A stretch of 64,000 nucleotides of DNA from Margaritifera margaritifera (taxonomy: Eukaryota > Mollusca > Bivalvia > Unionida > Margaritiferidae): NCBI GenBank assembly GCA_029931535.1, contig JAQPZY010001688.1, forward strand, positions 10,052,001 through 10,116,000, given 5' to 3'. The position numbers and the translations under genes were made by a program. How positions within the stretch are numbered: position 1 is the stretch's first letter; each line of letters starts with the position of its first letter. The notes beneath the pieces were generated by a model, which was not told the DNA's origin, ran no database searches, and saw nothing but the letters and a program-made list of their open reading frames with translations. Shown piece after piece: positions 11,401 through 26,600 of this stretch.

Positions 11401-13200
11401 ATCCTTTTTCTTCAGTTTTTCTCAGGGAATCTTTTACACACTAAACAAGGTTATTTAAAGAAGAGAAATCAGATTTTGTACTCTTCCGTTCTGTGTCTTA
11501 GATGACTGTTTAGAGAAATGTATTAGAAAATGTGGAGACATAATACTTACTCACTGTTTTGTGAAAGATATAATGAAAAGAAAGAAAAATAAAAAATCAA
11601 TAATATGATACTGATCAATATCAGTATCAATAGGAACATCATGATATAATGTATTGTAATCAAGAACTTATGACAACTTTACTTCTTAGTTGCATCCTAC
11701 ATTATAATAAAACTAAATTCCTTTGTAGTAATCAACACGATAACTATTTCTATATCTCTTTCACTCTATTTGTCTATATGTATTATAACAAACTCATTCC
11801 CATAGACTAGGATGTTCTCATATCTTTATCCGTATGCGTGCATCCATGTATCGACGAAGATATGGATTTGGGTATGTATATTAATCATTCTCAACTTGTT
11901 TATGAGGAAAATGTTTGTGATGTTTTTGAAATCAATCGATATATTTGTAGAGTCTTCATAAACTGCTGGATAGCATTTCACTTTTGAAATTATTTCAAAC
12001 AAAATTTAAAAAATTAAATATTAGATTGAATTATACAATTCATCATTATAAGTTAGCAAAACTGGCACATTCTGCTGGATACAACATTGCTCGATTCGGA
12101 TCATTTTTACTGGATAGAATCGCAAATTTAACATATTCAACAGAATATACCCACATTACATTACAGGGGAATAATTACAAATAAACTCAACATAAAAATA
12201 TTCTTACAGAAATGAAAATAAACTAAAGATTAGAATACTGCTTTCAAAGAATCTATATCTATCCTTGTCATCTATCTCTTATCTATAATTCCAGCTTACA
12301 TCGCCCACACTATACTTAGAGCTCTTGTTTGTTCTTTCGCAGTTTCTGATGCTTTTTCTTCAGTTTTCTCAGGGAATCTTTTACACACTAAACAAGGTTA
12401 TTTAAAGAAGAGAAATCAGATTTTGTACTCTTTGGTTCTGTGTCTTAGATGACTGTTTAGAGAAATGTATTAGAAAATGTGGAGACATAATACTTACGTT
12501 CTGTTTTGTGAAAGATATAATGAAAAGGAAGAAAAATAAAAAATCAATAATATGATACTGATTAATATCAGTATCAATAGGAACATCATGATATAATGTA
12601 TTGTAATCAAGAACTTATGACAACTTTACTTCTTAGTTGTATCCTACATTATAATAAAACTAAATTCCTTTGTAGTAATCAACACGATAACTATGGCTAT
12701 ATCTCTTTCACTCTATTTGTCTATATGTATTATAACAAACTCATTCCCATAGACTAGGATGTTCTCATATCTTTATCCGTATGCGTGCATCCATGTATCG
12801 ACGAAAGATATGGATTTGGGTATGTATATTAATCATTCTCAACTTGTTTATGAGGAAAATGTTTGTGATGTTTTTGAAATCAATCGATATATTTGTAGAG
12901 TCTTCATAAACTGCTGGATAGCATTTCACTTTTGAAATTATTTCAAACAAAATTTAAAAAATTAAATATTAGATTGAATTATACAATTCATCATTATAAG
13001 TTAGCAAAACTGGCACATTCTGCTGGATACAACATTGCTTGATTCAGATCATTTTTACTAGATAGAATCGCAAATTTAACATACAATTCTGTGCAAGATA
13101 CCCACATTACATTACAGGGGAATAATTAAAAATAAACTCAACATAAAAATATTCTTACAGAAATGAAAATAAACTAAAGATTAGAATACTGCTTTCAAAG
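5500..13200 (+). repeat. higher-order repeat block A, copy 1 (eight monomers of an 11-monomer period)
   Basis: Successive anchor spacings from 6694 are 951, 948, 945, 950, 951, 947 and 952 bp. The same series starts again at 17144. Single-base markers also recur at an offset of exactly 10,450 bp, for example the ACACTAATTCCC deletion variant at about 8942 and 19392, and TTTTCCGAATGTATGC at about 9916 and 20366. Between roughly 7.2 and 11.2 kb I saw almost no differences from the downstream copy. Confidence 0.9.
5910..5931. other. dyad present in most monomers (example)
   Basis: Arms GATACTGAT and ATCAGTATC flank a 4-base centre (TAAT, or CAAT in some monomers), a perfect 9-bp inverted repeat. 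It recurs once per regular monomer and is lost in the ACCGGTAC-type monomers. The TA inside the right arm of a related copy is the insertion site of the transposon at 62307. It may be a protein-binding dyad or simply a structural feature; function is not shown. Confidence 0.6.
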
Positions 13201-15949
13201 GATCTATATCTATCCTTGTCATCTATCTCTTATCTATAATTCCAGCTTACATCGCCTACACTATACTTAGAGCTCTTGTTTGTTCTTTCGCAGTTTCTGA
13301 TGCTTTTTCTTCAGTTTTAATCAGGGAATCTTTTACACACTAAACAAGGTTATTTAAAGAAGAGAAATCAGATTTTGTACTCTTCGGTTCTGTGTCTTAG
13401 ATGACTGTTTAGAGAAATGTATTAGAAAATGTGGAGACATAATACTTACGTTCTGTTTTGTGAAGGATATAATGAAAAGGAAGAAAAATAAAAAATCAAT
13501 AATATGATACTGATTAATATCAGTATCAATAGGAACATCATGATATAATGTATTGTAATCAAGAACTTATGACAACTTTACTTCTTAGTTGTATCCTACA
13601 TTATAATAAAACTAAATTCCTTTGTAGTAATCAACACGATAACTATGGCTATATCTCTTTCACTCTATTTGTCTATATGTATTATAACAAACTCATTCCC
13701 ATAGACTAGGATGTTCTCATATCTTTATCCGTATGCGTGCATCCACGTATCGACGAAAGATATGGATTTGGGTATGTATATTAATCATTCTCAACTTGTT
13801 TATGAGGAAAATGTTTGTGATGTTTTTGAAATCAATCGATATATTTGTAGAGTCTTCATAAACTGCTGGATAGCATTTCACTTTTGAAATTATTTCAAAC
13901 AAAATTTAAAAAATTAAATATTAGATTGAATTATACAATTCATCATTATAAGTTAGCAAAAATGGCACATTCTGCTGGATACAACATTGCTTGATTCGGA
14001 TCATTTTTACTGGATAGAATCGCAAATTTAACATACAATTCTGTACACGATAGCCACATTACATTACAGGGGAATAATTACAAATAAACTCAACATAAAA
14101 ATATTCTGACAGAAATGAAAATAAACAAAAGATAAGAATACTGCTTTTAAAGGATCTATATCTATCCTTGTCATCTATCTCTTATCTATTAATTCCAGCT
14201 TACATCGCCTACACTATACATAGAGCTCTTGTTTGTTCTTTCGCAGTTTCTGATGCTTTTTCTTCAGTTTTCTCAGGGAATCTTTTACACACTAAACAAG
14301 GTTATTTAAAGAAGAGAAATCAGATTTTGTACCTTTCCGTTCTGTGTCTTAGATGACTGTTTAGAGAAATGTATTAGAAAATGTGGAGATATAATACTTA
14401 CTCACTGTTTTGTGAAGGATATAATGAAAAGGAAGAAAAATAAAAAATCAATAATATGATACTGATTAATATCAGTATCAATAGGAACATCATGATATAA
14501 TATATTGTAATCAAGAACTTATGACAACTTTACTTCTTAGTTGTATCCTACATTATAATAAAACTAAATTCCTTTGTAGTAATCAACACGATAACTATGG
14601 CTATATCTCTTTCACTCTATTTGTCTATATGTATTATAACAAACTCATTCCCATAGACTAGGATGTTCTCATATCTTTATCTGTATGCGTGCATCCATGT
14701 ATCGACAAAGATATGGATTTGGGTATGTATATTAATCATTCTCAACTTGTTTATGAGGAAAATGTTTGTGATGTTTTTGAAATCAATCGATATATTTGTA
14801 GAGTCTTCATAAACTGCTGGATAGCATTTCACTTTTGAAATTATTTCAAACAAAATTTAAAAAATTAAATATTAGATTGAATTATACAATTCATCATTAT
14901 AAGTTAGCAAAACTGGCACATTCTGCTGGATACAACATTGCTTGATTCAGATCATTTTTACTGGATAGAAACGCAAATTTAACATACAATTCTGTGCAAG
15001 ATACCCACATTACATTACAGGGGAATAATTAAAAATAAACTCAACATACAAATATTCTTACAGAAATGAAAATAAACTAAAGATAAGAATACTGCTTTCA
15101 AAGGATCTATATCTATCCTTGTCATCTATCTCTTATATATAATTCCAGCTTACATCGCCTACACTATACTTAGAGCTCTTGCCCGTTCTTTCGCAGTTTC
15201 TGATGCTTTTTCTTCAGTTTTTCTCCGAGAATCTTTTACACACTAAACAAGGTTATTTAAAGAAGAGAAATCAGATTTTGTACTCTTCCGTTCTGTGTCT
15301 TAGATGACTGTTTAGAGAAATGTATTAGAAAATGTGGAGATATAATACTTACTCACTGTTTTGTGAAGGATATAATGAAAAGGAAGAAAAATAAAAAATC
15401 AATAATATGATACTGATTAATATCAGTATCAATAGGAACATCATGATATAATGTATTGTAATCAAGAACTAATGACAACTTTACTTCTTAGTTGTATCCT
15501 ACATTATAATAAAACTAAATTCCTTTGTAGTAATCAACACGATAACTATGGCTATATCTCTTTCACTCTATTTGTCTATATGTATTATAACAAACTCATT
15601 CCCATAGACTAGGATGTTCTCATATCTTTATCCGTATGCGTGCATCCATGTATCGACGAAGATATGGATTTGGGTATGTATATTAATCATTCTCAACTTG
15701 TTTATGAGGAAAATGTTTGTGATGTTTTTGAAATCAATCGATATATTTGTAGAGTCTTCATAAACTGCTGGATAGCATTTCACTTTTGAAATTATTTCAA
15801 ACAAAATTTAAAAAATTAAATATTAGATTGAATTATACAATTCATCATTATAAGTTAGCAAAACTGGCACATTCTGCTGGATACAACATTGCTTGATTCG
15901 GATTATTTTTACTGGATAGAATCGCAAATTTAACATACAATTCTGTGCA

Positions 15950-18900
15950 AGATACCCACATTACATTACAGGGGAATAATTACAAATAAACTCAACATAA
16001 AAATATTCTTACAGAAATGAAAATAAACTAAAGATAAGAATACTGCTTTCAAAGGATCTATATCTATCCTTGTCATCTATCTCTTATATATAATTCCAGC
16101 TTACATCGCCTACACTATACTTAGAGCTCTTGTTTGTTCTTTAGCAGTTTCTGATGCTTTTTCTTCAGTTTTTCTCAGGGAATCTTTTACACACTAAACA
16201 AGGTTATTTAAAGAAGAGAAATCAGATTTTGTACTCTTCGGTTCTGTGTCTTAGATGACTGTTTAGAGAAATGTATTAGAAAATGTGGAGACATAATACT
16301 TACGTTCTGTTTTGTGAAAGATATAATGAAAAGGAAGAAAAATAAAAAATCAATAATATGATACTGATTAATATCAGTATCAATAGGAACATCATGATAT
16401 AATGTATTGTAATCAAGAACTTATGACAACTTTACTTCTTAGTTGTATCCTACATTATAATAAAACTAAATTCCTTTGTAGTAATCAACACGATAACTAT
16501 GGCTATATCTCTTTCACTCTATTTGTCTATATGTATTATAACAAACTCATTCCCATAGACTAGGATGTTCTCATATCTTTATCCGTATGCGTGGATCCAT
16601 TTATCGACGAAAGATATAGATTTGGGTATGTATATTAATCATTCTCAACTTGTTTATGAGGAAAATGTTTGTGATGTTTTTGAAATCAATCGATATATTT
16701 GTAGAGTCTTCATAAACTGCTGGATAGCATTTCACTTTTGAAATTATTTCAAACAAAATTTAAAAAATTAAATATTAGATTGAATTATACAATTCATCAT
16801 TATAAGTTAGCAAAAATGGCACATTCTGCTGGATACAACATTGCTTGATTCGGATTATTTTTACTGGATAGAATCGCAAATTTAACATACAATTCTGTGC
16901 ACGATACCCACATTACATTACAGGGGAATAATTACAAATAAACTCAACATAAAAATATTCTTACAGAAATGAAAATAAACAAAAGATAAGAATACTGCTT
17001 TCAAAGGATCTATATCTATCCTTGTCATCTATCTCTTATCTATTAATTCCAGCTTACATCGCCTACACTATACATAGAGCTCTTGCTTGTTCTTTCGCAG
17101 TTTCTGATGCTTTTTCTTCAGTTTTCTCAGGGAATCTTTTACACACTAAACAAGGTTATTTAAAGAAGAGAAATCAGATTTTGTACTCTTCCGTTCTGTG
17201 TCTTAGATGACTGTTTAGAGAAATGTATTAGAAAATGTGGAGATATAATACTTACCACCTGTTTTGTGAAAGATATAATGAAAAGGAAGAAAAATAAAAA
17301 ATCAATAATATGATACTGATTAATATCAGTATCAATAGGAACATCATGATATAATGTATTGTAATCAAGAACTTATGACAACTTTACTTCTTAGTTGTAT
17401 CCTACATTATAATAAAACTAAATTCCTTTGTAGTAATCAACACGATAACTATGGCTATATCTCTTTCACTCTATTTGTCTATATGTATTATAACAAACTC
17501 ATTCCCATAGACTAGGATGTTCTCATATCTTTATCTGTATGCGTGCATCCATGTATCGACAAAGATATGGATTTGGGTATGTATATTAATCATTCTCAAC
17601 TTGTTTATGAGGTAAATGTTTGTGATGTTTTTGAAATCAATCGATATATTTGTAGAGTCTTCATAAACTGCTGGATAGCATTTCACTTTTGAAATTATTT
17701 CAAACAAAATTTAAAAAATTAAATATTAGATTGAATTATACAATTCATCATTATAAGTTAGCAAAAATGGCACATTCTGCTGGATACAACATTGCTTGAT
17801 TCAGATCATTTTTACTGGATAGAATCGCAAATTTAACATACAATTCTGTGCAAGATACCCACATTACATTACAGGGGAATAATTAAAAATAAACTCAACA
17901 TAAAAATATTCTTACAGAAATGAAAATAAACTAAAGATAAGAATACTGCTTTCAAAGGATCTATATCTATCCTTGTCATCTATCTCTTATATATAATTCC
18001 AGCTTACATCGCCTACACTATACTTAGAGCTCTTGTTTGTTCTTTCGCAGTTTCTGATGCTTTTTCTTCAGTTTTTCTCCGAGAATCTTTTACACACTAA
18101 ACAAGGTTATTTAAAGAAGAGAAATCAGATTTTGTACTCTTCCGTTCTGTGTCTTAGATGACTGTTTAGAGAAATGTATTAGAAAATGTGGAGACATAAT
18201 ACTTACTCACTGTTTTGTGAAAGATATAATGAAAAGGAAGAAAAATAAAAAATCAATAATATGATACTGATCAATATCAGTATCAATAGGAACATCATGA
18301 TATAATGTATTGTAATCAAGAACTTATGACAACTTTACTTCTTAGTTGTATCCTACATTATAATAAAACTAAATTCCTTTGTAGTAATCAACACGATAAC
18401 TATGGCTATATCTCTTTCACTCTATTTGTCTATATGTATTATAACAAACTCATTCCCATAGACTAGGATGTTCTCATATCTTTATCCGTATGCGTGCATC
18501 CATGTATCGACGAAGATATGGATTTGGGTATGTATATTAATCATTCTCAACTTGTTTATGAGGAAAATGTTTGTGATGTTTTTGAAATCAATCGATATAT
18601 TTGTAGAGTCTTCATAAACTGCTGGATAGCATTTCACTTTTGAAATTATTTCAAACAAAATTTAAAAAATTAAATATTAGATTGAATTATACAATTCATC
18701 ATTATAAGTTAGCAAAACTGGCACATTCTGCTGGATACAACATTGCTCGATTCGGATCATTTTTACTGGATAGAATCGCAAATTTAACATATTCAACAGA
18801 ATATACCCACATTACATTACAGGGGAATAATTACAAATAAACTCAACATAAAAATATTCTTACAGAAATGAAAATAAACTAAAGATTAGAATACTGCTTT

Positions 18901-21900
18901 CAAAGGATCTATATCTATCCTTGTCATCTATCTCTTATCTATAATTCCAGCTTACATCGCCCACACTATACTTAGAGCTCTTGTTTGTTCTTTCGCAGTT
19001 TCTGATGCTTTTTCTTCAGTTTTTCTCAGGGAATCTTTTACACACTAAACAAGGTTATTTAAAGAAGAGAAATCTGATTTTGTACTCTTCGGTTCTGTGT
19101 CTTAGATGACTGTTTAGAGAAATGTATTAGAAAATGTGGAGACATAATACTTACGTTCTGTTTTGTGAAAGATATAATGAAAAGGAAGAAAAATAAAAAA
19201 TCAATAATATGATACTGATCAATATCAGTATCAATAGGAACATCATGATATAATGTATTGTAATCAAGAACTTATGACAACTTTACTTCTTAGTTGTATC
19301 CTACATTATAATAAAACTAAATTCCTTTGTAGTAATCAACACGATAACTATGGCTATATCTCTTTCACTCTATTTGTCTATATGTATTATAACACTAATT
19401 CCCATAGACTAGGATGTTCTCATATCTTTATCCGTATGCGTGCATCCATGTATCGACGAAGATATGGATTTGGGTATGTATATTAATCATTCTCAACTTG
19501 TTTATGAGGAAAATGTTTGTGATGTTTTTGAAATCAATCGATATATTTGTAGAGTCTTCATAAACTGCTGGATAGCATTTCACTTTTGAAATTATTTCAA
19601 ACAAAATTTAAAAAATTAAATATTAGATTGAATTATACAATTCATCATTATAAGTTAGCAAAACTGGCACATTCTGCTGGATACAACATTGCTTGATTCG
19701 GATCATTTTTACTGGATAGAATCGCAAATTTAACATATTCAACAGAATATACCCACATTACATTACAGGGGAATAATTACAAATAAACTCAACATAAAAA
19801 TATTCTTACAGAAATGAAAATAAACTAATGATAAGAATACTGCTTTCTAAGGATCTATATCTATCCTTGTCATCTATCTCTTATCTATAATCCCAGCTTA
19901 CATCGCCTACACTATACTTAGAGCTCTTGTTTGTTCTTTTGCAGTTTCTGATGCTTTTTCTTCAGTTTTCTCAGGGAATCTTTTACACACTAAACAAGGT
20001 TATTTAAAGAAGAGAAATCAGATTTTGTACTCTTCCGTTCTGTGTCTTAGATGACTGTTTAGAGAAATGTATTAGAAAATGTGGAGATATAATACTTACG
20101 TTCTGTTTTGTGAAGGATATAATGAAAAGGAAGAAAAATAAAAAATCAATAATATGATACTGATTAATATCAGTATCAATAGGAACATCATGATATAATG
20201 TATTGTAATCAAGAACTTATGACAACTTTACTTCTTAGTTGTATCCTACATTATAATAAAACTAAATTCCTTTGTAGTAATCAACACGATAACTATGGCT
20301 ATATCTCTTTCACTCTATTTGTCTATATGTATTATAACAAACTCATTCCCATAGACTAGGATGTCCTCATATCTTTTCCGAATGTATGCATCCATGTATC
20401 GACGAAGATATGGATTTGGGTATGTATATTAGTCATTCTCAACTTGTTTATGAGGAAAATGTTTGTGATGTTTTTGAAATCAATCGATATATTTGTAGAG
20501 TCTTCATAAACTGCTGGATAGCATTTCACTTTTGAAATTATTTCAAACAAAATTTAAAAAATTAAATATTAGATTGAATTATACAATTCATCATTATAAG
20601 TTAGCAAAACTGGCACATTCTGCTGGATACAACATTGCTTGATTCAGATCATTTTTACTGGATAGAATCGCAAATTTAACATACAATTCTGTGCAAGATA
20701 CCCACATTACATTACAGGGGAATAATTAAAAATAAACTCAACATAAAAATATTCTTACAGAAATGAAAATAAACTAAAGATAAGAATACTGCTTTCAAAG
20801 GATCTATATCTATCCTTGTCATCTATCTCTTATATATAATTCCAGCTTACATCGCCTACACTATACTTAGAGCTCTTGTTTGTTCTTTCGCAGTTTCTGA
20901 TGCTTTTTCTTCAGTTTTTCTCCGAGAATCTTTTACACACTAAACAAGGTTATTTAAAGAAGAGAAATCAGATTTTGTACTCTTCCGTTCTGTGTCTTAG
21001 ATGACTGTTTAGAGAAATGTATTAGAAAATGTGGAGACATAATACTTACTCACTGTTTTGTGAAGGATATAATGAAAAGGAAGAAAAATAAAAAATCAAT
21101 AATATGATACTGATTAATATCAGTATCAATAGGAACATCATGATATAATGTATTGTAATCAAGAACTAATGACAACTTTACTTCTTAGTTGTATCCTACA
21201 TTATAATAAAACTAAATTCCTTTGTAGTAATCAACACGATAACTATGGCTATATCTCTTTCACTCTATTTGTCTATATGTATTATAACAAACTCATTCCC
21301 ATAGACTAGGATGTTCTCATATCTTTATCCGTATGCGTGCATCCATGTATCGACGAAGATATGGATTTGGGTATGTATATTAATCATTCTCAACTTGTTT
21401 ATGAGGAAAATGTTTGTGATGTTTTTGAAATCAATCGATATATTTGTAGAGTCTTCATAAACTGCTGGATAGCATTTCACTTTTGAAATTATTTCAAACA
21501 AAATTTAAAAAATTAAATATTAGATTGAATTATACAATTCATCATTATAAGTTAGCAAAACTGGCACATTCTGCTGGATACAACATTGCTTGATTCAGAT
21601 CATTTTTACTGGATAGAATCGCAAATTTAACATACAATTCTGTGCAAGATACCCACATTACATTACAGGGGAATAATTAAAAATAAACTTAACATAAAAA
21701 TATTCTTACAGAAATGAAAATAAACTAAAGATAAGAATACTGCTTTCAAAGGATCTATATCTATCCTTGTCATCTATCTCTTATCTATAATTCCAGCTTA
21801 CATCGCCTACACTATACTTAGAGCTCTTGTTTGTTCTTTCGCAGTTTCTGATGCTTTTTCTTCAGTTTTTCTCAGGGAATCTTTTACACACTAAACAAGG

Positions 21901-23650
21901 TTATTTAAAGAAGAGAAATCAGATTTTGTACTCTTCCGTTCTGTGTCTTAGATGACTGTTTAGAGAAATATATTAGAAAATGTGGAGACATAATACTTAC
22001 TCACTGTTTTGTGAAAGATATAATGAAAAGAAAGAAAAATAAAAAATCAATAATATGATACTGATCAATATCAGTATCAATAGGAACATCATGATATAAT
22101 GTATTGTAATCAAGAACTTATGACAACTTTACTTCTTAGTTGTATCCTACATTATAATAAAACTAAATTCCTTTGTAGTAATCAACACGATAACTATGGC
22201 TATATCACTTTCACTCTATTTGTCTATATGTATTATAACAAACTCATTCCCATAGACTAGGATGTTCTCATATCTTTATCCGTATGCGTGTATCCATGTA
22301 TCGACGAAGATATGGATTTGGGTATGTATATTAATCATTCTCAACTTGTTTATGAGGAAAATGTTTGTGATGTTTTTGAAATCAATCGATATATTTGTAG
22401 AGTCTTCATAAACTGCTGGATAGCATTTCACTTTTGAAATTATTTCAAACAAAATTTAAAAAATTAAATATTAGATTGAATTATACAATTCATCATTATA
22501 AGTTAGCAAAACTGGCACATTCTGCTGGATACAACATTGCTTGATTCGGATCATTTTTACTGGATAGAATCGCAAATTTAACATATTCAACAGAATATAC
22601 CCACATTACATTACAGGGGAATAATTACAAATAAACTCAACATAAAAATATTCTTACAGAAATGAAAATAAACTAAAGATTAGAATACTGCTTTCAAAGG
22701 ATCTATATCTATCCTTGTCATCTATCTCTTATCTATAATTCCAGCTTACATCGCCCACACTATACTTAGAGCTCTTGTTTGTTCTTTCGCAGTTTCTGAT
22801 GCTTTTTCTTCAGTTTTCTCAGGGAATCTTTTACACACTAAACAAGGTTATTTAAAGAAGAGAAATCAGATTTTGTACTCTTCCGTTCTGTGTCTTAGAT
22901 GACTGTTTAGAGAAATGTATTAGAAAATGTGGAGACATAATACTTACGTTCTGTTTTGTGAAAGATATAATGAAAAGGAAGAAAAATAAAAAATCAATAA
23001 TATGATACTGATTAATATCAGTATCAATAGGAACATCATGATATAATGTATTGTAATCAAGAACTTATGACAACTTTACTTCTTAGTTGTATCCTACATT
23101 ATAATAAAACTAAATTCCTTTGTAGTAATCAACACGATAACTATGGCTATATCTCTTTCACTCTATTTGTCTATATGTATTATAACAAACTCATTCCCAT
23201 AGACTAGGATGTTCTCATATCTTTATCCGTATGCGTGCATCCATGTATCGACGAAAGATATGGATTTGGGTATGTATATTAATCATTCTCAACTTGTTTA
23301 TGAGGAAAATGTTTGTGATGTTTTTGAAATCAATCGATATATTTGTAGAGTCTTCATAAACTGCTGGATAGCATTTCACTTTTGAAATTATTTCAAACAA
23401 AATTTAAAAAATTAAATATTAGATTGAATTATACAATTCATCATTATAAGTTAGCAAAACTGGCACATTCTGCTGGATACAACATTGCTTGATTCAGATC
23501 ATTTTTACTAGATAGAATCGCAAATTTAACATACAATTCTGTGCAAGATACCCACATTACATTACAGGGGAATAATTAAAAATAAACTCAACATAAAAAT
23601 ATTCTTACAGAAATGAAAATAAACTAAAGATTAGAATACTGCTTTCAAAG
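15950..23650 (+). repeat. higher-order repeat block A, copy 2
   Basis: Downstream partner of 5500-13200 at +10,450 bp. Identity fades at both ends: at the left, AATTAAAAAT versus AATTACAAAT near 5532/15982; at the right, TTATCTATAA versus TTATATATAA near 13235/23685. The block therefore behaves as a large duplicated segment rather than as random sharing of variants. Confidence 0.9.
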
Positions 23651-26600
23651 GATCTATATCTATCCTTGTCATCTATCTCTTATATATAATTCCAGCTTAC
23701 ATCGCCTACACTATACTTAGAGCTCTTGTTTGTTCTTTCGCAGTTTCTGATGCTTTTTCTTCAGTTTTTCTCAGGGAATCTTTTACACACTAAACAAGGT
23801 TATTTAAAGAAGAGAAATCAGATTTTGTACTCTTCCGTTCTGTGTCTTAGATGACTGTTTAGAGAAATGTATTAGAAAATGTGGAGACATAATACTTACT
23901 CACTGTTTTGTGAAGGATATAATGAAAAGGAAGAAAAATAAAAAATCAATAATATGATACTGATTAATATCAGTATCAATAGGAACATCATGATATAATG
24001 TATTGTAATCAAGAACTTATGACAACTTTACTTCTTAGTTGTATCCTACATTATAATAAAACTAAATTCCTTTGTAGTAATCAACACGATAACTATGGCT
24101 ATATCTCTTTCACTCTATTTGTCTATATGTATTATAACAAACTCATTCCCATAGACTAGGATGTTCTCATATCTTTATCCGTATGCGTGCATCCATGTAT
24201 CGACGAAGATATGGATTTGGGTATGTATATTAATCATTCTCAACTTGTTTATGAGGAAAATGTTTGTGATGTTTTTGAAATCAATCGATATATTTGTAGA
24301 GTCTTCATAAACTGCTGGATAGCATTTCACTTTTGAAATTATTTCAAACAAAATTTAAAAAATTAAATATTAGATTGAATTATACAATTCATCATTATAA
24401 GTTAGCAAAACTGGCACATTCTGCTGGATACAACATTGCTTGATTCGGATCATTTTTACTGGATAGAATCGCAAATTTAACATACAATTCTGTGCAAGAT
24501 ACCCACATTACATTACAGGGGAATAATTACAAATAAACTCAACATAAAAATATTCTTACAGAAATGAAAATAAACTAAAGATTAGAATACTGCTTTCAAA
24601 GGATCTATATCTATCCTTGTCATCTATCTCTTATCTATAATTCCAGCTTACATCGCCTACACTATACTTAGAGCTCTTGTTTGTTCTTTCGCAGTTTCTG
24701 ATGCTTTTTCTTCAGTTTTCTCAGGGAATCTTTTACACACTAAACAAGGTTATTTAAAGAAGAGAAATCAGATTTTGTACTCTTCCGTTCTGTGTCTTAG
24801 ATGACTGTTTAGAGAAATGTATTAGAAAATGTGGAGATATAATACTTACGTTCTGTTTTGTGAAGGATATAATGAAAAGGAAGAAAAATAAAAAATCAAT
24901 AATATGATACTGATTAATATCAGTATCAATAGGAACATCATGATATAATGTATTGTAATCAAGAACTTATGACAACTTTACTTCTTAGTTGTATCCTACA
25001 TTATAATAAAACTAAATTCCTTTGTAGTAATCAACACGATAACTATGGCTATATCTCTTTCACTCTATTTGTCTATATGTATTATAACAAACTCATTCCC
25101 ATAGACTAGGATGTTCTCATATCTTTATCCGTATGCGTGCATCCATGTATCGACGAAGATATGGATTTGGGTATGTATATTAATCATTCTCAACTTGTTT
25201 ATGAGGAAAATGTTTGTGATGTTTTTGAAATCAATCGATATATTTGTAGAGTCTTCATAAACTGCTGGATAGCATTTCACTTTTGAAATTATTTCAAACA
25301 AAATTTAAAAAATTAAATATTAGATTGAATTATACAATTCATCATTATAAGTTAGCAAAACTGGCACATTCTGCTGGATACAACATTGCTTGATTCAGAT
25401 CATTTTTACTGGATAGAATCGCAAATTTAACATACAATTCTGTGCAAGATACCCACATTACATTACAGGGGAATAATTAAAAATAAACTTAACATAAAAA
25501 TATTCTTACAGAAATGAAAATAAACTAAAGATAAGAATACTGCTTTCAAAGGATCTATATCTATCCTTGTCATCTATCTCTTATCTATTAATTCCAGCTT
25601 ACATCGCCTACACTATACATAGAGCTCTTGCTTGTTCTTTCGCAGTTTCTGATGCTTTTTCTTCAGTTTTCTCAGGGAATCTTTTACACACTAAACAAGG
25701 TTATTTAAAGAAGAGAAATCAGATTTTGTACTCTTCCGTTCTGTGTCTTAGATGACTGTTTAGAGAAATGTATTAGAAAATGTGGAGATATAATACTTAC
25801 TCACTGTTTTGTGAAGGATATAATGAAAAGGAAGAAAAATAAAAAATCAATAATATGATACTGATTAATATCAGTATCAATAGGAACATCATGATATAAT
25901 GTATTGTAATCAAGAACTTATGACAACTTTACTTCTTAGTTGTATCCTACATTATAATAAAACTAAATTCCTTTGTAGTAATCAACACGATAACTATGGC
26001 TATATCTCTTTCACTCTATTTGTCTATATGTATTATAACAAACTCATTCCCATAGACTAGGATGTTCTCATATCTTTATCCGTATGCGTGCATCCATGTA
26101 TCGACGAAGATATGGATTTGGGTATGTATATTAATCATTCTCAACTTGTTTATGAGGAAAATGTTTGTGATGTTTTTGAAATCAATCGATATATTTGTAG
26201 AGTCTTCATAAACTGCTGGATAGCATTTCACTTTTGAAATTATTTCAAACAAAATTTAAAAAATTAAATATTAGATTGAATTATACAATTCATCATTATA
26301 AGTTAGCAAAACTGGCACATTCTGCTGGATACAACATTGCTTGATTCGGATCATTTTTACTGGATAGAATCGCAAATTTAACATACAATTCTGTGCAAGA
26401 TACCCACATTACATTACAGGGGAATAATTACAAATAAACTCAACATAAAAATATTCTTACAGAAATGAAAATAAACTAAAGATAAGAATACTGCTTTCAA
26501 AGGATCTATATCTATCCTTGTCATCTATCTCTTATCTATAATTCCAGCTTACATCGCCTACACTATACTTAGAGCTCTTGTTTGTTCTTTCGCAGTTTCT

